Positions 8,080 through 15,423 of a stretch of 18,378 bases of DNA are shown here, one piece after another. Source of the DNA: Planctomycetaceae bacterium. GTDB lineage: Bacteria > Planctomycetota > Planctomycetia > Pirellulales > Lacipirellulaceae. The notes under the pieces were generated by a model that was given only the letters and a program-made list of their open reading frames with translations, was not told the DNA's origin and did no database searches. The position numbers and the translations under genes are program-made. The stretch spans positions 1-18,378 of the forward strand of contig PATG01000111.1 of NCBI GenBank assembly GCA_002713555.1, given 5' to 3'. The number at the start of each line of letters is the position of its first letter. Position 1 is the stretch's first letter.

Positions 8080-8778
8080 TCATTTGTCATGCATTGGTAG
8101 TGGTACAAGATCAAATCCACCCGTTGCGCGCAACTCCAATTCATAAGTGACTCCTTTGTGCACTTGGGTAGAGGGAGCATCCGCATGAGCGGCACGGATG
8201 CCAATCTGCGCTGCTTTTTCACGATCGCTGGCGATTTCCCAAAAATCGTCCCAAATTTTCTGCTCAAAGGCAGAAATGTTTCCACCCCGCGCATAGGACG
8301 TGGGGCTGGAGCCTACCTTGTCGAGTTCATAGCCTTCAGAAGGTTTTTGGTGCTCACCAAAAATACGCTGGAAGGAACAAATGGCTGTCGCCCGATCCAA
8401 GTCTGCCGCTTCAATGTACTTGTCTTCGAATTTTGCAACCAGGCATTCTACGTAGACGCGATCTCCCTCGATCTCAAACTTCTGACGCTGTGTATCGATA
8501 GGCGCGCCTTCCCTATTGACTTCGAAGAACTCGATTATCGAGATAAGTTTTTGAGATTCGGGATCGGTTTGCTGATCAAGGACTTTCAGGCGGGCAATGC
8601 GATGGCTCAGCTTAAGAAGGCGAAGTGCTGTTTTTGTCTTTTCTAGCTCTGCAGTCTTATCTTCCAAATTAGAATTCAGCTTTGCAATGCGCTCGTTGCG
8701 ATTTGTCAGGTCGAGATGGGCCTTTTCAAGTTGCTGTTCAATTTTGGCAAGTTTTTCATGGGGCTGGTTGTAGAGCAC
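8080..8778 (-). CDS. Coiled-coil protein, downstream part of a gene interrupted by TGA
   Basis: From a GTG at 8778 this encodes 232 aa. Residues 1-60 are a heptad-rich coiled coil (EKLAKIEQQLEKAHLDL, then ERIAKLNSNLEDKTAELEK). A compact globular region follows, with ISIIEFFEVNREG, EGDRVYVECLVAKFEDKY and CSFQRIFGEHQKPSEGYEL, and then KIWDDFWEIASDREKAAQIG and IRAAHADAPSTQV. I know no defined function. The GTG is a weak start: it has no Shine-Dalgarno sequence and sits just inside a longer frame. The same frame upstream, after one TGA at 8788-8790, continues into a membrane helix with a good start at 8883. The native gene is therefore probably 8080-8883. Its globular part looks intact, so the disruption, if real, is recent. 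The family resembles uncharacterised membrane-anchored planctomycete proteins. Confidence 0.7.
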   Translation of the reverse strand: MLYNQPHEKLAKIEQQLEKAHLDLTNRNERIAKLNSNLEDKTAELEKTKTALRLLKLSHRIARLKVLDQQTDPESQKLISIIEFFEVNREGAPIDTQRQKFEIEGDRVYVECLVAKFEDKYIEAADLDRATAICSFQRIFGEHQKPSEGYELDKVGSSPTSYARGGNISAFEQKIWDDFWEIASDREKAAQIGIRAAHADAPSTQVHKGVTYELELRATGGFDLVPLPMHDK

Positions 8779-8787
8779 ATAGCTTTT

Positions 8788-8883
8788 TCAGCCTGCAAAA
8801 CCAGCAGCGATCATCAGTATCGCAAATAGAAGCGTACGTATAGCACTATTCACAGTACGAACCGTTTCGTTCACTCCACCCAT
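8788..8883 (-). other. N-terminal membrane-anchor segment of the coiled-coil gene, ending at in-frame TGA
   Basis: ATG 8881-8883 starts MGGVNETVRTVNSAIRT, followed by the hydrophobic helix LLFAILMIAAGFAG and then TGA (8788-8790). The next codons in the same frame, AAA AGC TAT, run without a break into the 8778 coding sequence. AAGGA (plus strand 8890-8894) lies 6 nt before the ATG, a good ribosome binding site, which marks this as the true gene start. Together the parts would make a 267-codon single-pass membrane protein, with its coiled coil directly after the helix. A one-base TGG to TGA change (Trp at the membrane interface) is the simplest explanation. Confidence 0.7.
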
Positions 8884-8940
8884 CGCAGATCCTTGGCCAA
8901 TATGTGAAAGTGCAATCTCTAAGAATGTGTTTGAATCCAG

Positions 8941-8950
8941 TTATTTTATA
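8941..8950 (-). promoter_or_regulatory. Possible -10 element for the coiled-coil gene
   Basis: Minus strand TATAAAATAA in the 134-bp spacer between the kinase stop and the coiled-coil gene start is a strong -10-like sequence, about 60 bp before ATG 8883. No good -35 is seen 16-18 bp upstream, so the match rests on one box in an A/T-rich spacer. If real, the coiled-coil gene has its own promoter as well as possible read-through from the kinase. Confidence 0.25.
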
Positions 8951-9017
8951 CGTTTGGTGCAGCAGACGTAGCGTTTTACGAAATTCTGGCAGGAAGTTTT
9001 TAAAAATCTTTGTCAGG

Positions 9018-9797
9018 CTACCTTGGTAAGGTGACAGTCATACAAGCACCTGACGAAGGACAATTGTTTGCTGCGATGGATCCTCCGTGGTCGGTAACGA
9101 TACGCCAGCATTTGGAAAGGCCAAATCCCAAACCACGTCCCGCTTCTCGCCCTGAATAGAATGGATCGAAGATATGATTTCGCACCTCTTCCGAAATACC
9201 AGGACCCGTGTCAGAGACTTCAATTTTGATCCAGTTGGGGTCATTCTCCAGAGAGATACGCACATTACCGCCAGTGCCAATCGCTTCAATCGCATTGGCA
9301 AAGAGAGCAGACATTGCCACAAGCAGTTGCTGTTGATCTCCTGGATATGGGGCAACCGCAGTAGGGATATTTAGTCTGCAGTGAATTTCACGTTCTTTAC
9401 ATTCGGCAGCGAATTTCTCTACAACTTTTTGGAGCAACTCTGTGACATCAATCACCTGAATATTTAACTGAGGAGGGCGGGCAAAAAGCATGAGGTCCGA
9501 GATCATTTCATGGGCACGCATGGCCTGCTGATGAATGGCTTCGAGAGCCTGTCGCCGCTCAGAGTTTTCTTCATCACGCAGTAATGACTGAGCGCGCGCT
9601 GAGATGTTCGCCAACGGATTATTAATTTCGTGGCTAGCCCCGTAAGCCAACTCTTTCATTGCATCGAGCTTGGCTTGTTCAAGCTGTGCTTCGAAATCTT
9701 CCTGCATGACCTTACCCGCATATTTCACCCGCACCTGCATAGTCGTCGAAGTGCTGAGACCACTTGGCAACGGACCGTATGAGTTATCCGGGGTCAC
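9018..9797 (-). CDS. Cytoplasmic sensor histidine kinase without a sensor domain
   Basis: The product is 259 aa. The HisKA dimerisation domain carries the phosphoacceptor in ELAYGASHEINNPLANI (H56). The HATPase domain has the N box ALFANAIEAI (about 164-173), the G1 box DTGPGI (197-202), the F box FDPFY (210-214) and the G2 box GLGFGLS (222-228), so catalysis looks intact. There is no membrane segment, and only about 45 residues precede the H box, with a short helix EDFEAQLEQAKLDAMKELA. The start is uncertain: GTG 9797 has an in-frame TGA 9 nt upstream and no ribosome site, and ATG 9740 or 9707 are alternatives. It lies 184 bp downstream of the response regulator on the same strand and is its likely partner. 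The input signal must come from another protein or the cytoplasm. Confidence 0.9.
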   Translation of the reverse strand: MTPDNSYGPLPSGLSTSTTMQVRVKYAGKVMQEDFEAQLEQAKLDAMKELAYGASHEINNPLANISARAQSLLRDEENSERRQALEAIHQQAMRAHEMISDLMLFARPPQLNIQVIDVTELLQKVVEKFAAECKEREIHCRLNIPTAVAPYPGDQQQLLVAMSALFANAIEAIGTGGNVRISLENDPNWIKIEVSDTGPGISEEVRNHIFDPFYSGREAGRGLGFGLSKCWRIVTDHGGSIAANNCPSSGACMTVTLPR

Positions 9798-9829
9798 CCG
9801 CTTTCATCCGATTCAGGGATCAGGTTCCC

Positions 9830-9883
9830 AGACCCTTTGCAGCGATACGACTCATTGCAGCGATACGACCCATTCGCAATGTT
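9830..9883. repeat. Direct-repeat array A: three 18-bp units upstream of the kinase gene
   Basis: Plus strand units start at 9830 (AGACCCTTTGCAGCGATA), 9848 (CGACTCATTGCAGCGATA) and 9866 (CGACCCATTCGCAATGTT). A 15-bp core, TTGCAGCGATACGAC, is perfectly repeated at 9837-9851 and 9855-9869. The array lies 30-90 bp before the kinase GTG, in the regulator-kinase spacer, a natural operator position. The GACYCA core and the 18-bp period recur in array B beyond the regulator gene. Confidence 0.7.
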
Positions 9884-9981
9884 ACAAATAGCCTACCGGC
9901 AAACGACCACCTCGATCGAAGCAAGAATATGCCCGTTTCCTGGCAAGTCCGATAGCGTACTAGTGGATGTACAAAGCCGTC

Positions 9982-10563
9982 TTATTGTGCTGGAGTAGGT
10001 TCCAATTCCATCAGCTGGCAGATACGACCAATGAGCTCATCGACATCGAAGGGCTTTTTCATGAAGTCGTTTGCACCGGCGACATGAAGTTCTTGGATCT
10101 TATCCGCCTCGACCATGCCCGAGATACAAATGATGCGTACGTCGTCCATGTTTGCCTGACTGCGGACTAATGTGCAAACTTCTTTGCCATTGATGTCTGG
10201 GAGCATCACGTCGAGTACAATCAGATCGGGACGGAATTCTTTGATCATCATTCCAGCGCCAAAGCCGTTATTGACACTGCGCACATCCAACCTTCCATCA
10301 CGCTCCAAGGCATCGCAGATCAATTCTACCAGATCTTCGTCGTCGTCTACGACCAGCACCTTGCGACGACCGCTGTCCAGTGCATCCGTTGGGATGCCAT
10401 TGTCGCGCATAAACGTATAGAGTTGCTCACGGGGGATACGGCGAAATCTGCTGCCTGGCACACGAAAACCCTTGAGCTGACCAGAGTCAAAACAACGGAT
10501 AATTGTCTGCTGGCTAACCTTGCAAATCTTGGCCGCTTCGCCTGTGGTGAATACGGTCTTCAT
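9982..10563 (-). CDS. Response regulator with N-terminal MerR/excisionase-type HTH and C-terminal receiver
   Basis: The product is 193 aa from ATG 10563. The frame opens earlier at 10611, but AGGTGG (plus strand 10571-10576) lies 7 nt before 10563, and the HTH begins there. Residues 1-55 are a helix-turn-helix of the MerR/BldC/excisionase type: FTTGEAAKICKVSQQTIIRC, then KGFRVPGSRFRRIPREQL. Residues 67-185 are a CheY-like receiver with the acidic pocket VVDDDED (D73-D75), phosphoacceptor D118 in LIVLDVMLPD, S148 and K170 in MKKPFD. All activation residues are present. The order is reversed from most response regulators, where the receiver is N-terminal. The next gene on the strand is a histidine kinase, its likely phosphodonor. 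Direct-repeat arrays flank the gene and may be its binding sites. Confidence 0.92.
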   Translation of the reverse strand: MKTVFTTGEAAKICKVSQQTIIRCFDSGQLKGFRVPGSRFRRIPREQLYTFMRDNGIPTDALDSGRRKVLVVDDDEDLVELICDALERDGRLDVRSVNNGFGAGMMIKEFRPDLIVLDVMLPDINGKEVCTLVRSQANMDDVRIICISGMVEADKIQELHVAGANDFMKKPFDVDELIGRICQLMELEPTPAQ

Positions 10564-10793
10564 GTTGAAACCACCTCTCTCCTTAGCCGATGGTTGATCA
10601 AGCAGGGCCACTCTCGATGGGCTGAATAGCCTGCAGTGATTGATGACGGCGTGACTAAATTAGTATGTCCTGTAGGTCATGGTAGGAATGTTGGTGCTTA
10701 TCAACTCTGCTCGAACATCCCATGCACGATTGGCCCATGCGCGTTTCGCATGCATGCAATTCTGAAACTCCTAGCATTAGAATCTGAAAATCA

Positions 10794-10883
10794 TTACTTA
10801 GCTGATGTTGATGACTTAACCATCATTGTTGACTTAGTCCGTGCTATCGACTTAGTCCGTGCTATCGACTCATCTATTCGATT
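10794..10883. repeat. Direct-repeat array B: five 18-bp units upstream of the response regulator
   Basis: In the 581-bp spacer between mnmG and the regulator, [ACGT]-[AG]-[CT]-style cores recur exactly every 18 bp: TTACTTA (10794), TGACTTA (10812), TGACTTA (10830), CGACTTA (10848) and CGACTCA (10866). The 18-mer GACTTAGTCCGTGCTATC is a perfect tandem copy at 10831-10848 and 10849-10866. The outer units keep only the YGACTYA core. The array is 230-320 bp upstream of the regulator ATG. The whole 10564-11144 spacer has no convincing gene. It also holds a small hairpin, CATGCG-CGTTT-CGCATG, at 10736-10752. Confidence 0.65.
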
Positions 10884-11144
10884 TTCTTTAGATGCTAATA
10901 CTATCCGTGTCTGCCAATATCCCCTGGATTGCCAATAGACGGAATTATAGCGGGCTGAACTGGGCCGTCAACATTGATTCGAATGTTGTAACCTCAGGCT
11001 ATTTCATGGTTTGCAAGATGGCACGCAAGCCAGCACGATTTAGTGGATACGGCAGGGATCGAGATTTGGTAGCCAGGGTAGATCAAGATCTTACCCAAAG
11101 AGTGGGAGTGAATAGATTTACGACTCATCCCCCTCTGTTGGCTA

Positions 11145-13001
11145 TCACTTGTTGGACTTGGTTTGGCCATCGAAATGGACCATCAAAAGGGCGATATCAG
11201 CTGGTGTTATCCCACTGATACGGCTTGCCTGAGAGAGGTTCAGAGGCTGGATCCGCTCAAATTTTTCACGTGCTTCAGCGCGTAATTGGGACAGCCCTTT
11301 GTAGTCGAATCCTGTGGGAATCCTTTTAGCGGCCAGCCGTTTTTGTCGATCGACATCCGTGTTTTGGCGTGCTACGTAGCCAGCGTATTTCAAGTCGTAT
11401 AATACCTGTTGGGAAACTTCATGATCCAAGCTGGCTAGTTCGGGTAAACGGGCGACGATTTGGGGCCATTCTACTTCAGGGCGTCGAATGTACTTCGACA
11501 GGGGGGAGCCTTCATAGTGGGCCATATCCAGCAGTTGACAGACGCGTTCAATTTCGCTTTGTTTTTGTTCTACCTGCTGGGTTCGATCTTCTCCTACCAG
11601 GCCCAGCTGATGGGCCAGTGGGGTCAGTCGTCGGTCGGCGTTGTCATGACGAAGCAGTAGTCGATACTCTGCTCGGCTAGTGAACATACGGTACGGTTCG
11701 TCGACGCCGCAAGTGACCAGGTCATCGATTAAAACCCCCATGTAGGCTTGATCCCGTGTCAGAATGAGTGGCTCACGGTTTTGCGTTGCTAGCGCTGCAT
11801 TCGCCCCCGCAAGCAAGCCTTGTGCCCCTGCTTCTTCGTAGCCGGTCGTACCATTGATTTGTCCCGCCAGGTAGAGACCACTGGCTTTTTTTGATTCCAG
11901 GCTGGGATACAACTGATTGGGGGGAGCATAGTCGTATTCGACGGCATATCCATATCGCATAATCTCGGCTGACTCTAACCCAGGAATGAGCCGAAACATG
12001 GCATCTTGAACATCCCGTGGTAGACTGGTCGAGATGCCATTGACGTAAACTTCCTGAGTCTTGAGCCCCTCTGGTTCCAGGAAGAGTTGATGTTGTCTCT
12101 TGTCTGCAAATCGCACCACCTTGTCTTCAATCGAAGGACAGTATCTGGGGCCGCTGGAATTGATTTGCCCGCTGTACATTGGAGCACGTTCAAGATTGGC
12201 CTTGATCAGCTCGTGAACAGCTTCATTCGTATAGGTGATATAGCAGGGTACTTGCTGCGTGTCGATTCGCTTATTAAGAAAAGAGAAGGGCTGAGGATTT
12301 TGGTCTCCCGGTTGCACTTCGGTTTTACAGTAATCGATCGTACGGCCATTGAGCCGGGGTGGGGTGCCCGTCTTGAATCGCTCCAATTGGATTCCCAATT
12401 GTTTGAGTGAACCACTAATGCCTTGTGATGTTCCTTCTCCAGCACGGCCACCGGCAGTTTTTGCTTCACCAGTGTGCATGAGAGCTTGTAGAAAAGTACC
12501 CGTGGTAAGCACCACTGCCTTGGCTCGGTACTCAGCGCCACCGCGTACCCGCACACCCACAACCTGGTGTTGCTGATCTGCATTGCCACCACCGCTCTTT
12601 CTTTTTTCAATGAGCAGGCCTTCGACTGCTTCTTGACGGAGCGAAAGATTGGGTTGCTCTTCGACAATGCGTTTGATTTCGATCTGGTAGGCTTTTTTAT
12701 CTGCTTGGGCACGGGGGCTGTGCATTGCAGGCCCCTTACGAAGATTCAACATGCGAAACTGGATGCCCGTCCTGTCGATAGCCTGCCCCATAGCACCACC
12801 CAGCGCATCGATCTCACGCACGATTTGTCCCTTGCCGACTCCACCAATTGCCGGATTGCAGCTCATTTGACCAACCGTGTCGCAATTGGTCGTTAGCAGA
12901 GCAGTCTTTACCCCAATACGCGCAGCAGCCAACGCCGCTTCGGTTCCGGCATGACCGGCGCCAATCACCAGGATGTCGTAATGGTAGAATGTGGGATTCA
13001 T
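11145..13001 (-). CDS. mnmG: tRNA uridine-5-carboxymethylaminomethyl(34) synthesis enzyme, FAD-binding subunit
   Basis: FAD- and NADH-dependent enzyme that, with the GTPase MnmE, adds the carboxymethylaminomethyl group to wobble U34 of certain tRNAs. The length, 618 aa, is normal. The N-terminal Rossmann FAD motif is [17 protein letters not shown] (12-28). It is followed by [23 protein letters not shown], then [20 protein letters not shown], and TGTFLQ and [10 protein letters not shown] in the middle. [12 protein letters not shown] and NGISTSLP follow, then [37 protein letters not shown], and a C-terminal helical domain ending in [20 protein letters not shown] precedes the ATG by about 11 nt. 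No mnmE or rsmG is adjacent, unlike the classic gidA-gidB arrangement. Confidence 0.97.
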   Translation of the reverse strand: MNPTFYHYDILVIGAGHAGTEAALAAARIGVKTALLTTNCDTVGQMSCNPAIGGVGKGQIVREIDALGGAMGQAIDRTGIQFRMLNLRKGPAMHSPRAQADKKAYQIEIKRIVEEQPNLSLRQEAVEGLLIEKRKSGGGNADQQHQVVGVRVRGGAEYRAKAVVLTTGTFLQALMHTGEAKTAGGRAGEGTSQGISGSLKQLGIQLERFKTGTPPRLNGRTIDYCKTEVQPGDQNPQPFSFLNKRIDTQQVPCYITYTNEAVHELIKANLERAPMYSGQINSSGPRYCPSIEDKVVRFADKRQHQLFLEPEGLKTQEVYVNGISTSLPRDVQDAMFRLIPGLESAEIMRYGYAVEYDYAPPNQLYPSLESKKASGLYLAGQINGTTGYEEAGAQGLLAGANAALATQNREPLILTRDQAYMGVLIDDLVTCGVDEPYRMFTSRAEYRLLLRHDNADRRLTPLAHQLGLVGEDRTQQVEQKQSEIERVCQLLDMAHYEGSPLSKYIRRPEVEWPQIVARLPELASLDHEVSQQVLYDLKYAGYVARQNTDVDRQKRLAAKRIPTGFDYKGLSQLRAEAREKFERIQPLNLSQASRISGITPADIALLMVHFDGQTKSNK

Positions 13002-13282
13002 GGGTAATAGGGCTCCAAGCCCATAAGTATAACAAATGCAGAAAAAGGATTACATGGTGTGAGAATAGAGCATAGAGCTCTTTCAATCGAATTCTCTATA
13101 AGAGGTTCCTAAAGAATCCAAGGGCGACTGCTAGCAACTTTGTCCCTACTAGCATTGCCAGGTTGCTGGCATTAAAAGGCAAATAGCAGGACTGATCTTG
13201 CGCTGGTTGGCCAAATCCTCTTGAATCCGTGCCTTTGGCATATACACGAGACGTCTCCTACTAGAACTTCGAGTAAAAAGTC

Positions 13283-13897
13283 ATGCAGATCTGGCAGAAA
13301 TATGTCGCCACGAGATGGTGTTCTCAAGGGATCTTTTGTTTTGGAATACTTACTTGTCTGACACCCATGCATTCCTGGGGTGCGCATGACGATCCGGCTG
13401 CTGCCAAGAAGGTGGCAGCTAAAAAACAAATCATAGGCCCCGTTGAAACGGTGGAAGAATTAGATAGCGAACTTGCATTCAAAGCCCGAGTCGATACGGG
13501 TGCTACAACTTCATCGCTGCATGTTGACGAGTGGGTCATTGAAAACGAGGCAGCCAAGATGTCTGAGAATATTGGTAAAACAATTCGCATCAAACTCAGG
13601 AACCACCGTCAAGAGACAGAATGGATCAAGCGAAAAATTATCAATATCAGCACGATTAAAACATCTGAACAACAAGAAGAAAGATACATAGTCCAAATGA
13701 CACTGCTTCTTAAAGATGTGAAAAAACGTGTGCTTGTATCGTTGAATGATCGTTCCCATATGACCTATCTGGCCTTACTGGGACGAAACTTCTTGCGAGA
13801 CGATTTTGTGGTGGATGTGTCGCTTGAGGGAGAGTCGGATCGTAAGCCAGAAGCCACAGGAAAAAAGAAAACTTCGCCACCTGCCAAGGCAACTTGA
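13283..13897 (+). CDS. Exported retropepsin-like (PF05618 'ATP-dependent zinc protease') protein
   Basis: The product is 204 aa. A signal peptide covers about 1-34 (positive start, hydrophobic stretch GIFCFGILTCLTP, likely cleavage after SWGA). The domain runs about 50-185: IIGPVETVEEL, then the catalytic-type ARVDTGATTSSLHVDEW with D71-T-G-A, WIKRKI, VSLNDRSHMTYLALLGRNFL and DDFVVDVS. D-T-G-A is the aspartic-protease signature, and the LLGRNFL strand matches the second half of that fold. The family's old name mentions zinc and ATP, but the visible motif fits a retropepsin-like aspartic fold. Cytoplasmic relatives accompany rimK, which is absent here, and the signal peptide points to a periplasmic or cell-envelope target. 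The lysine-rich C-terminal tail (about 185-204) is probably disordered. Confidence 0.85.
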   Translation: MQIWQKYVATRWCSQGIFCFGILTCLTPMHSWGAHDDPAAAKKVAAKKQIIGPVETVEELDSELAFKARVDTGATTSSLHVDEWVIENEAAKMSENIGKTIRIKLRNHRQETEWIKRKIINISTIKTSEQQEERYIVQMTLLLKDVKKRVLVSLNDRSHMTYLALLGRNFLRDDFVVDVSLEGESDRKPEATGKKKTSPPAKAT

Positions 13898-13913
13898 AAT
13901 ACGATGGCAGGGA

Positions 13914-14105
13914 TCATTGGTAGGGATCAGTAGCAGCAATCAAGGCATCCAGGGAGTCCTTTCTTGGCAGCCAGCCTTTGTCCAACCACACTTGCTTATC
14001 CCAGGTGGCAGGCATTTTACACACAGTGATCCAGTGTGCGCAATTTTTAAGAATGGCGGAATGGTCCCCGCTCACAGGCATGGCCCACTTGCACCCGTGA
14101 CCCAT
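13914..14105 (-). CDS. Small Trp-rich ORF (63 aa), possibly coupled to the upstream micro-ORF
   Basis: ATG 14105 follows directly after the TAA of the preceding minus-strand ORF and is in the same frame. The product has a protein-like composition: GHGCKWAMPVSGDHSAILK, CAHWITVCKMP, TWDKQVWLDKGWLPRKDSL, then DALIAATDPYQ and TGA. It contains five Trp and three Cys (C5, C22, C29) and no signal peptide. There is no ribosome binding site of its own, so it would need termination-reinitiation coupling or read-through of the TAA. It could instead be the separated C-terminal half of one ancestral protein. It ends 17 bp from the convergent retropepsin-like gene. I recognise no family. Confidence 0.45.
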   Translation of the reverse strand: MGHGCKWAMPVSGDHSAILKNCAHWITVCKMPATWDKQVWLDKGWLPRKDSLDALIAATDPYQ

Positions 14106-14279
14106 TTATAAGCGTGAATAGCGCGTATTCGAACGCTGTCCCATATAGGTTGCTGGTCGCGCTGGTTTTCGATGTTTGCGCGGTGGGCGCCGTCGCTTTT
14201 TCCATTGGCGACTTCTGTGAACTTCTCGAGGGGACTCCGAATCTTCGTAGTCAGAATCGTATCTGGCCGTGTAATCCAT
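14106..14279 (-). CDS. Small, highly basic, Arg-rich protein (57 aa)
   Basis: Starts at ATG 14279 (MDYTARYDSDYEDSESPREV). A GGAGG (plus strand 14288-14292) lies 8 nt upstream, the strongest ribosome binding site in this region. A start at 14297 is also in frame but lacks this support. The first 20 residues are acidic and Tyr/Ser-rich. The rest is strongly basic (RQWKKRRRPPRKHRKPARP), ending NTRYSRL and TAA. This suggests a small nucleic-acid-binding or disordered protein, but no family is recognised. The TAA is followed at once by an ATG in the same frame. Confidence 0.5.
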   Translation of the reverse strand: MDYTARYDSDYEDSESPREVHRSRQWKKRRRPPRKHRKPARPATYMGQRSNTRYSRL

Positions 14280-14287
14280 AACACTGG

Positions 14288-14292
14288 CCTCC
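14288..14292 (-). promoter_or_regulatory. Ribosome binding site deciding the 57-aa ORF start
   Basis: Minus-strand GGAGG, 8 nt before ATG 14279, is the consensus Shine-Dalgarno core at good spacing. It is the main reason for calling this short ORF and for choosing 14279 over the in-frame ATG at 14297. Confidence 0.55.
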
Positions 14293-14503
14293 AGCATAGA
14301 GATCGAATTCTACGACCGCCCGAGCGCTCCTGCTCAGGCTGAATGGTCTTCAGCTTCTGCCCCACTGCGCACTATTCTCATCCTACTTGCGGGTTTCTGC
14401 AATAGCATATTTACAAATGTTAACTAAGCGACTTTCGAGGCTGCTCGGATTTAGAAGATTGGCGAAACAGGCTAACATGGGGTGGGTGTCGTCATGTGTC
14501 TAG

Positions 14504-14520
14504 GTAGGAAAAATCCCTAC
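14504..14520. repeat. Short inverted repeat just upstream of the sirtuin gene
   Basis: GTAGG (14504-14508), AAAAATC (14509-14515) and CCTAC (14516-14520) form a perfect 5-bp stem with a 7-nt loop, 22 bp before the sirtuin ATG. It would lie in the mRNA leader or at the promoter. A repressor operator or a small leader hairpin is possible, but 5-bp arms are weak evidence. The remainder of the 14280-14542 spacer shows nothing else convincing. Confidence 0.3.
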
Positions 14521-14542
14521 GTGTAAAACCGATAGGACATGT

Positions 14543-15310
14543 ATGGATTCACAAGCTGCTAAAAGAATTGCTACCTGGCTTATGCAATCTAAACGGCTAA
14601 CGGTCTTTACTGGTGCTGGTATGAGTACAGAAAGTGGGATACCCGATTTTCGTTCACCCGAGGGTGTATGGTCAAAATATCGTGCAGTCGACTACAGTGA
14701 TTTTATGGCCAGTGCCGAATCGCGCCACGAGTACTGGCGTCAAAAGTCTGAAGGACATCGTGCCTTCGCAACAGCCGAGCCTAATCAGGGGCATCGAGTT
14801 ATTGCCCGTTGGGAAACCGAGGGCTATCTCCATGGAGTTGTCACCCAAAACATTGATGGACTCCATCAAGATGCCGGTAACCAGAGGGTGCTTGAGCTTC
14901 ATGGCACAGCGCGTCAAATTGCCTGTCAGGATTGTGGTGCGCGCTATGTGTCCGATTCACTTGTTGCCGAGTTTCTTGCCACCAATAAGGTGCCTCTCTG
15001 TCGCCATTGCGATGCAGGACGGCTCAAACATGCCACGATTTCATTCGGTCAGTCATTGCTTCCTGAAGTACTCGACGAAGCCAGCAGATGGTGCCAAAAA
15101 GCAGATCTTCTCTTGGCGATTGGCTCTTCACTCGTCGTGACTCCAGCTGCCGATCTTCCCGTTCAGACCAAGGAGCAAGGCGGAAATCTGGTGATTATCA
15201 ATCGTGACCCGACACCTTTGGATAGAATTGCGGATGTAGTCATTCGGGAATCCATCGGAGACGCGCTCACTGCGATCGATGGCTATTTGTTAGATTTCAA
15301 TTCTGGATAA
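14543..15310 (+). CDS. NAD-dependent protein deacylase, sirtuin (Sir2) family
   Basis: The product is 255 aa, typical of bacterial CobB/Sir2 enzymes, which remove acyl groups from lysines using NAD and release nicotinamide. The NAD pocket is FTGAGMSTESGIPDFR (22-37). TQNIDGLHQDAG (101-112) carries the N-I-D motif, and H120 in LELHG is the catalytic base. Zinc is held by C128, C131, C153 and C156. GSSLVVTPAA (194-203) and NLVIINRDPTPLD close the NAD domain. The Y-x-x-R pair that marks desuccinylase-type sirtuins is not evident in the helix around 60-67, which hints at ordinary deacetylase activity (inference). AGGA lies 5 nt before the ATG. The gene stands alone, without an acetyl-CoA synthetase or acetyltransferase neighbour. 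Confidence 0.95.
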   Translation: MDSQAAKRIATWLMQSKRLTVFTGAGMSTESGIPDFRSPEGVWSKYRAVDYSDFMASAESRHEYWRQKSEGHRAFATAEPNQGHRVIARWETEGYLHGVVTQNIDGLHQDAGNQRVLELHGTARQIACQDCGARYVSDSLVAEFLATNKVPLCRHCDAGRLKHATISFGQSLLPEVLDEASRWCQKADLLLAIGSSLVVTPAADLPVQTKEQGGNLVIINRDPTPLDRIADVVIRESIGDALTAIDGYLLDFNSG

Positions 15311-15423
15311 GCATGGCATTGGGTTGCGTTTTTATTACCTCTGGCTCCAAGATCTACCAAGTAAAGTAAGTATCCGGGAAGAGCGAGGAGGGAAGAGCAA
15401 GGAGTGAAGCATGCGCTGCTTTT

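Noticed and set aside
8788..8790. TGA as a genome-wide sense codon or selenocysteine
   Set aside because: Other genes here end in TGA (permease at 5032-5034, NYN gene at 8001-8003) and use TGG for Trp. No SECIS-like hairpin or selenoprotein family is apparent downstream of the TGA.
9830..9883. CRISPR array
   Set aside because: The units are contiguous 18-mers with no unique spacers, only three copies, and no cas genes are present.
10636..10938. GTG-started 100-codon plus-strand ORF whose middle encodes six-residue repeats (DLVRAI twice) over array B
   Set aside because: No ribosome site, poor composition outside the repeat, and no recognisable domain. The 18-bp period makes any open frame look hexapeptide-repetitive. 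A true hexapeptide beta-helix would be longer.
13002..13282. tRNA or small RNA gene in the spacer between mnmG and the retropepsin-like gene
   Set aside because: No cloverleaf, T-arm GTTCGAATC-type motif or strong hairpin with a T-run was found. I see nothing supportable in this spacer beyond room for two divergent promoters.
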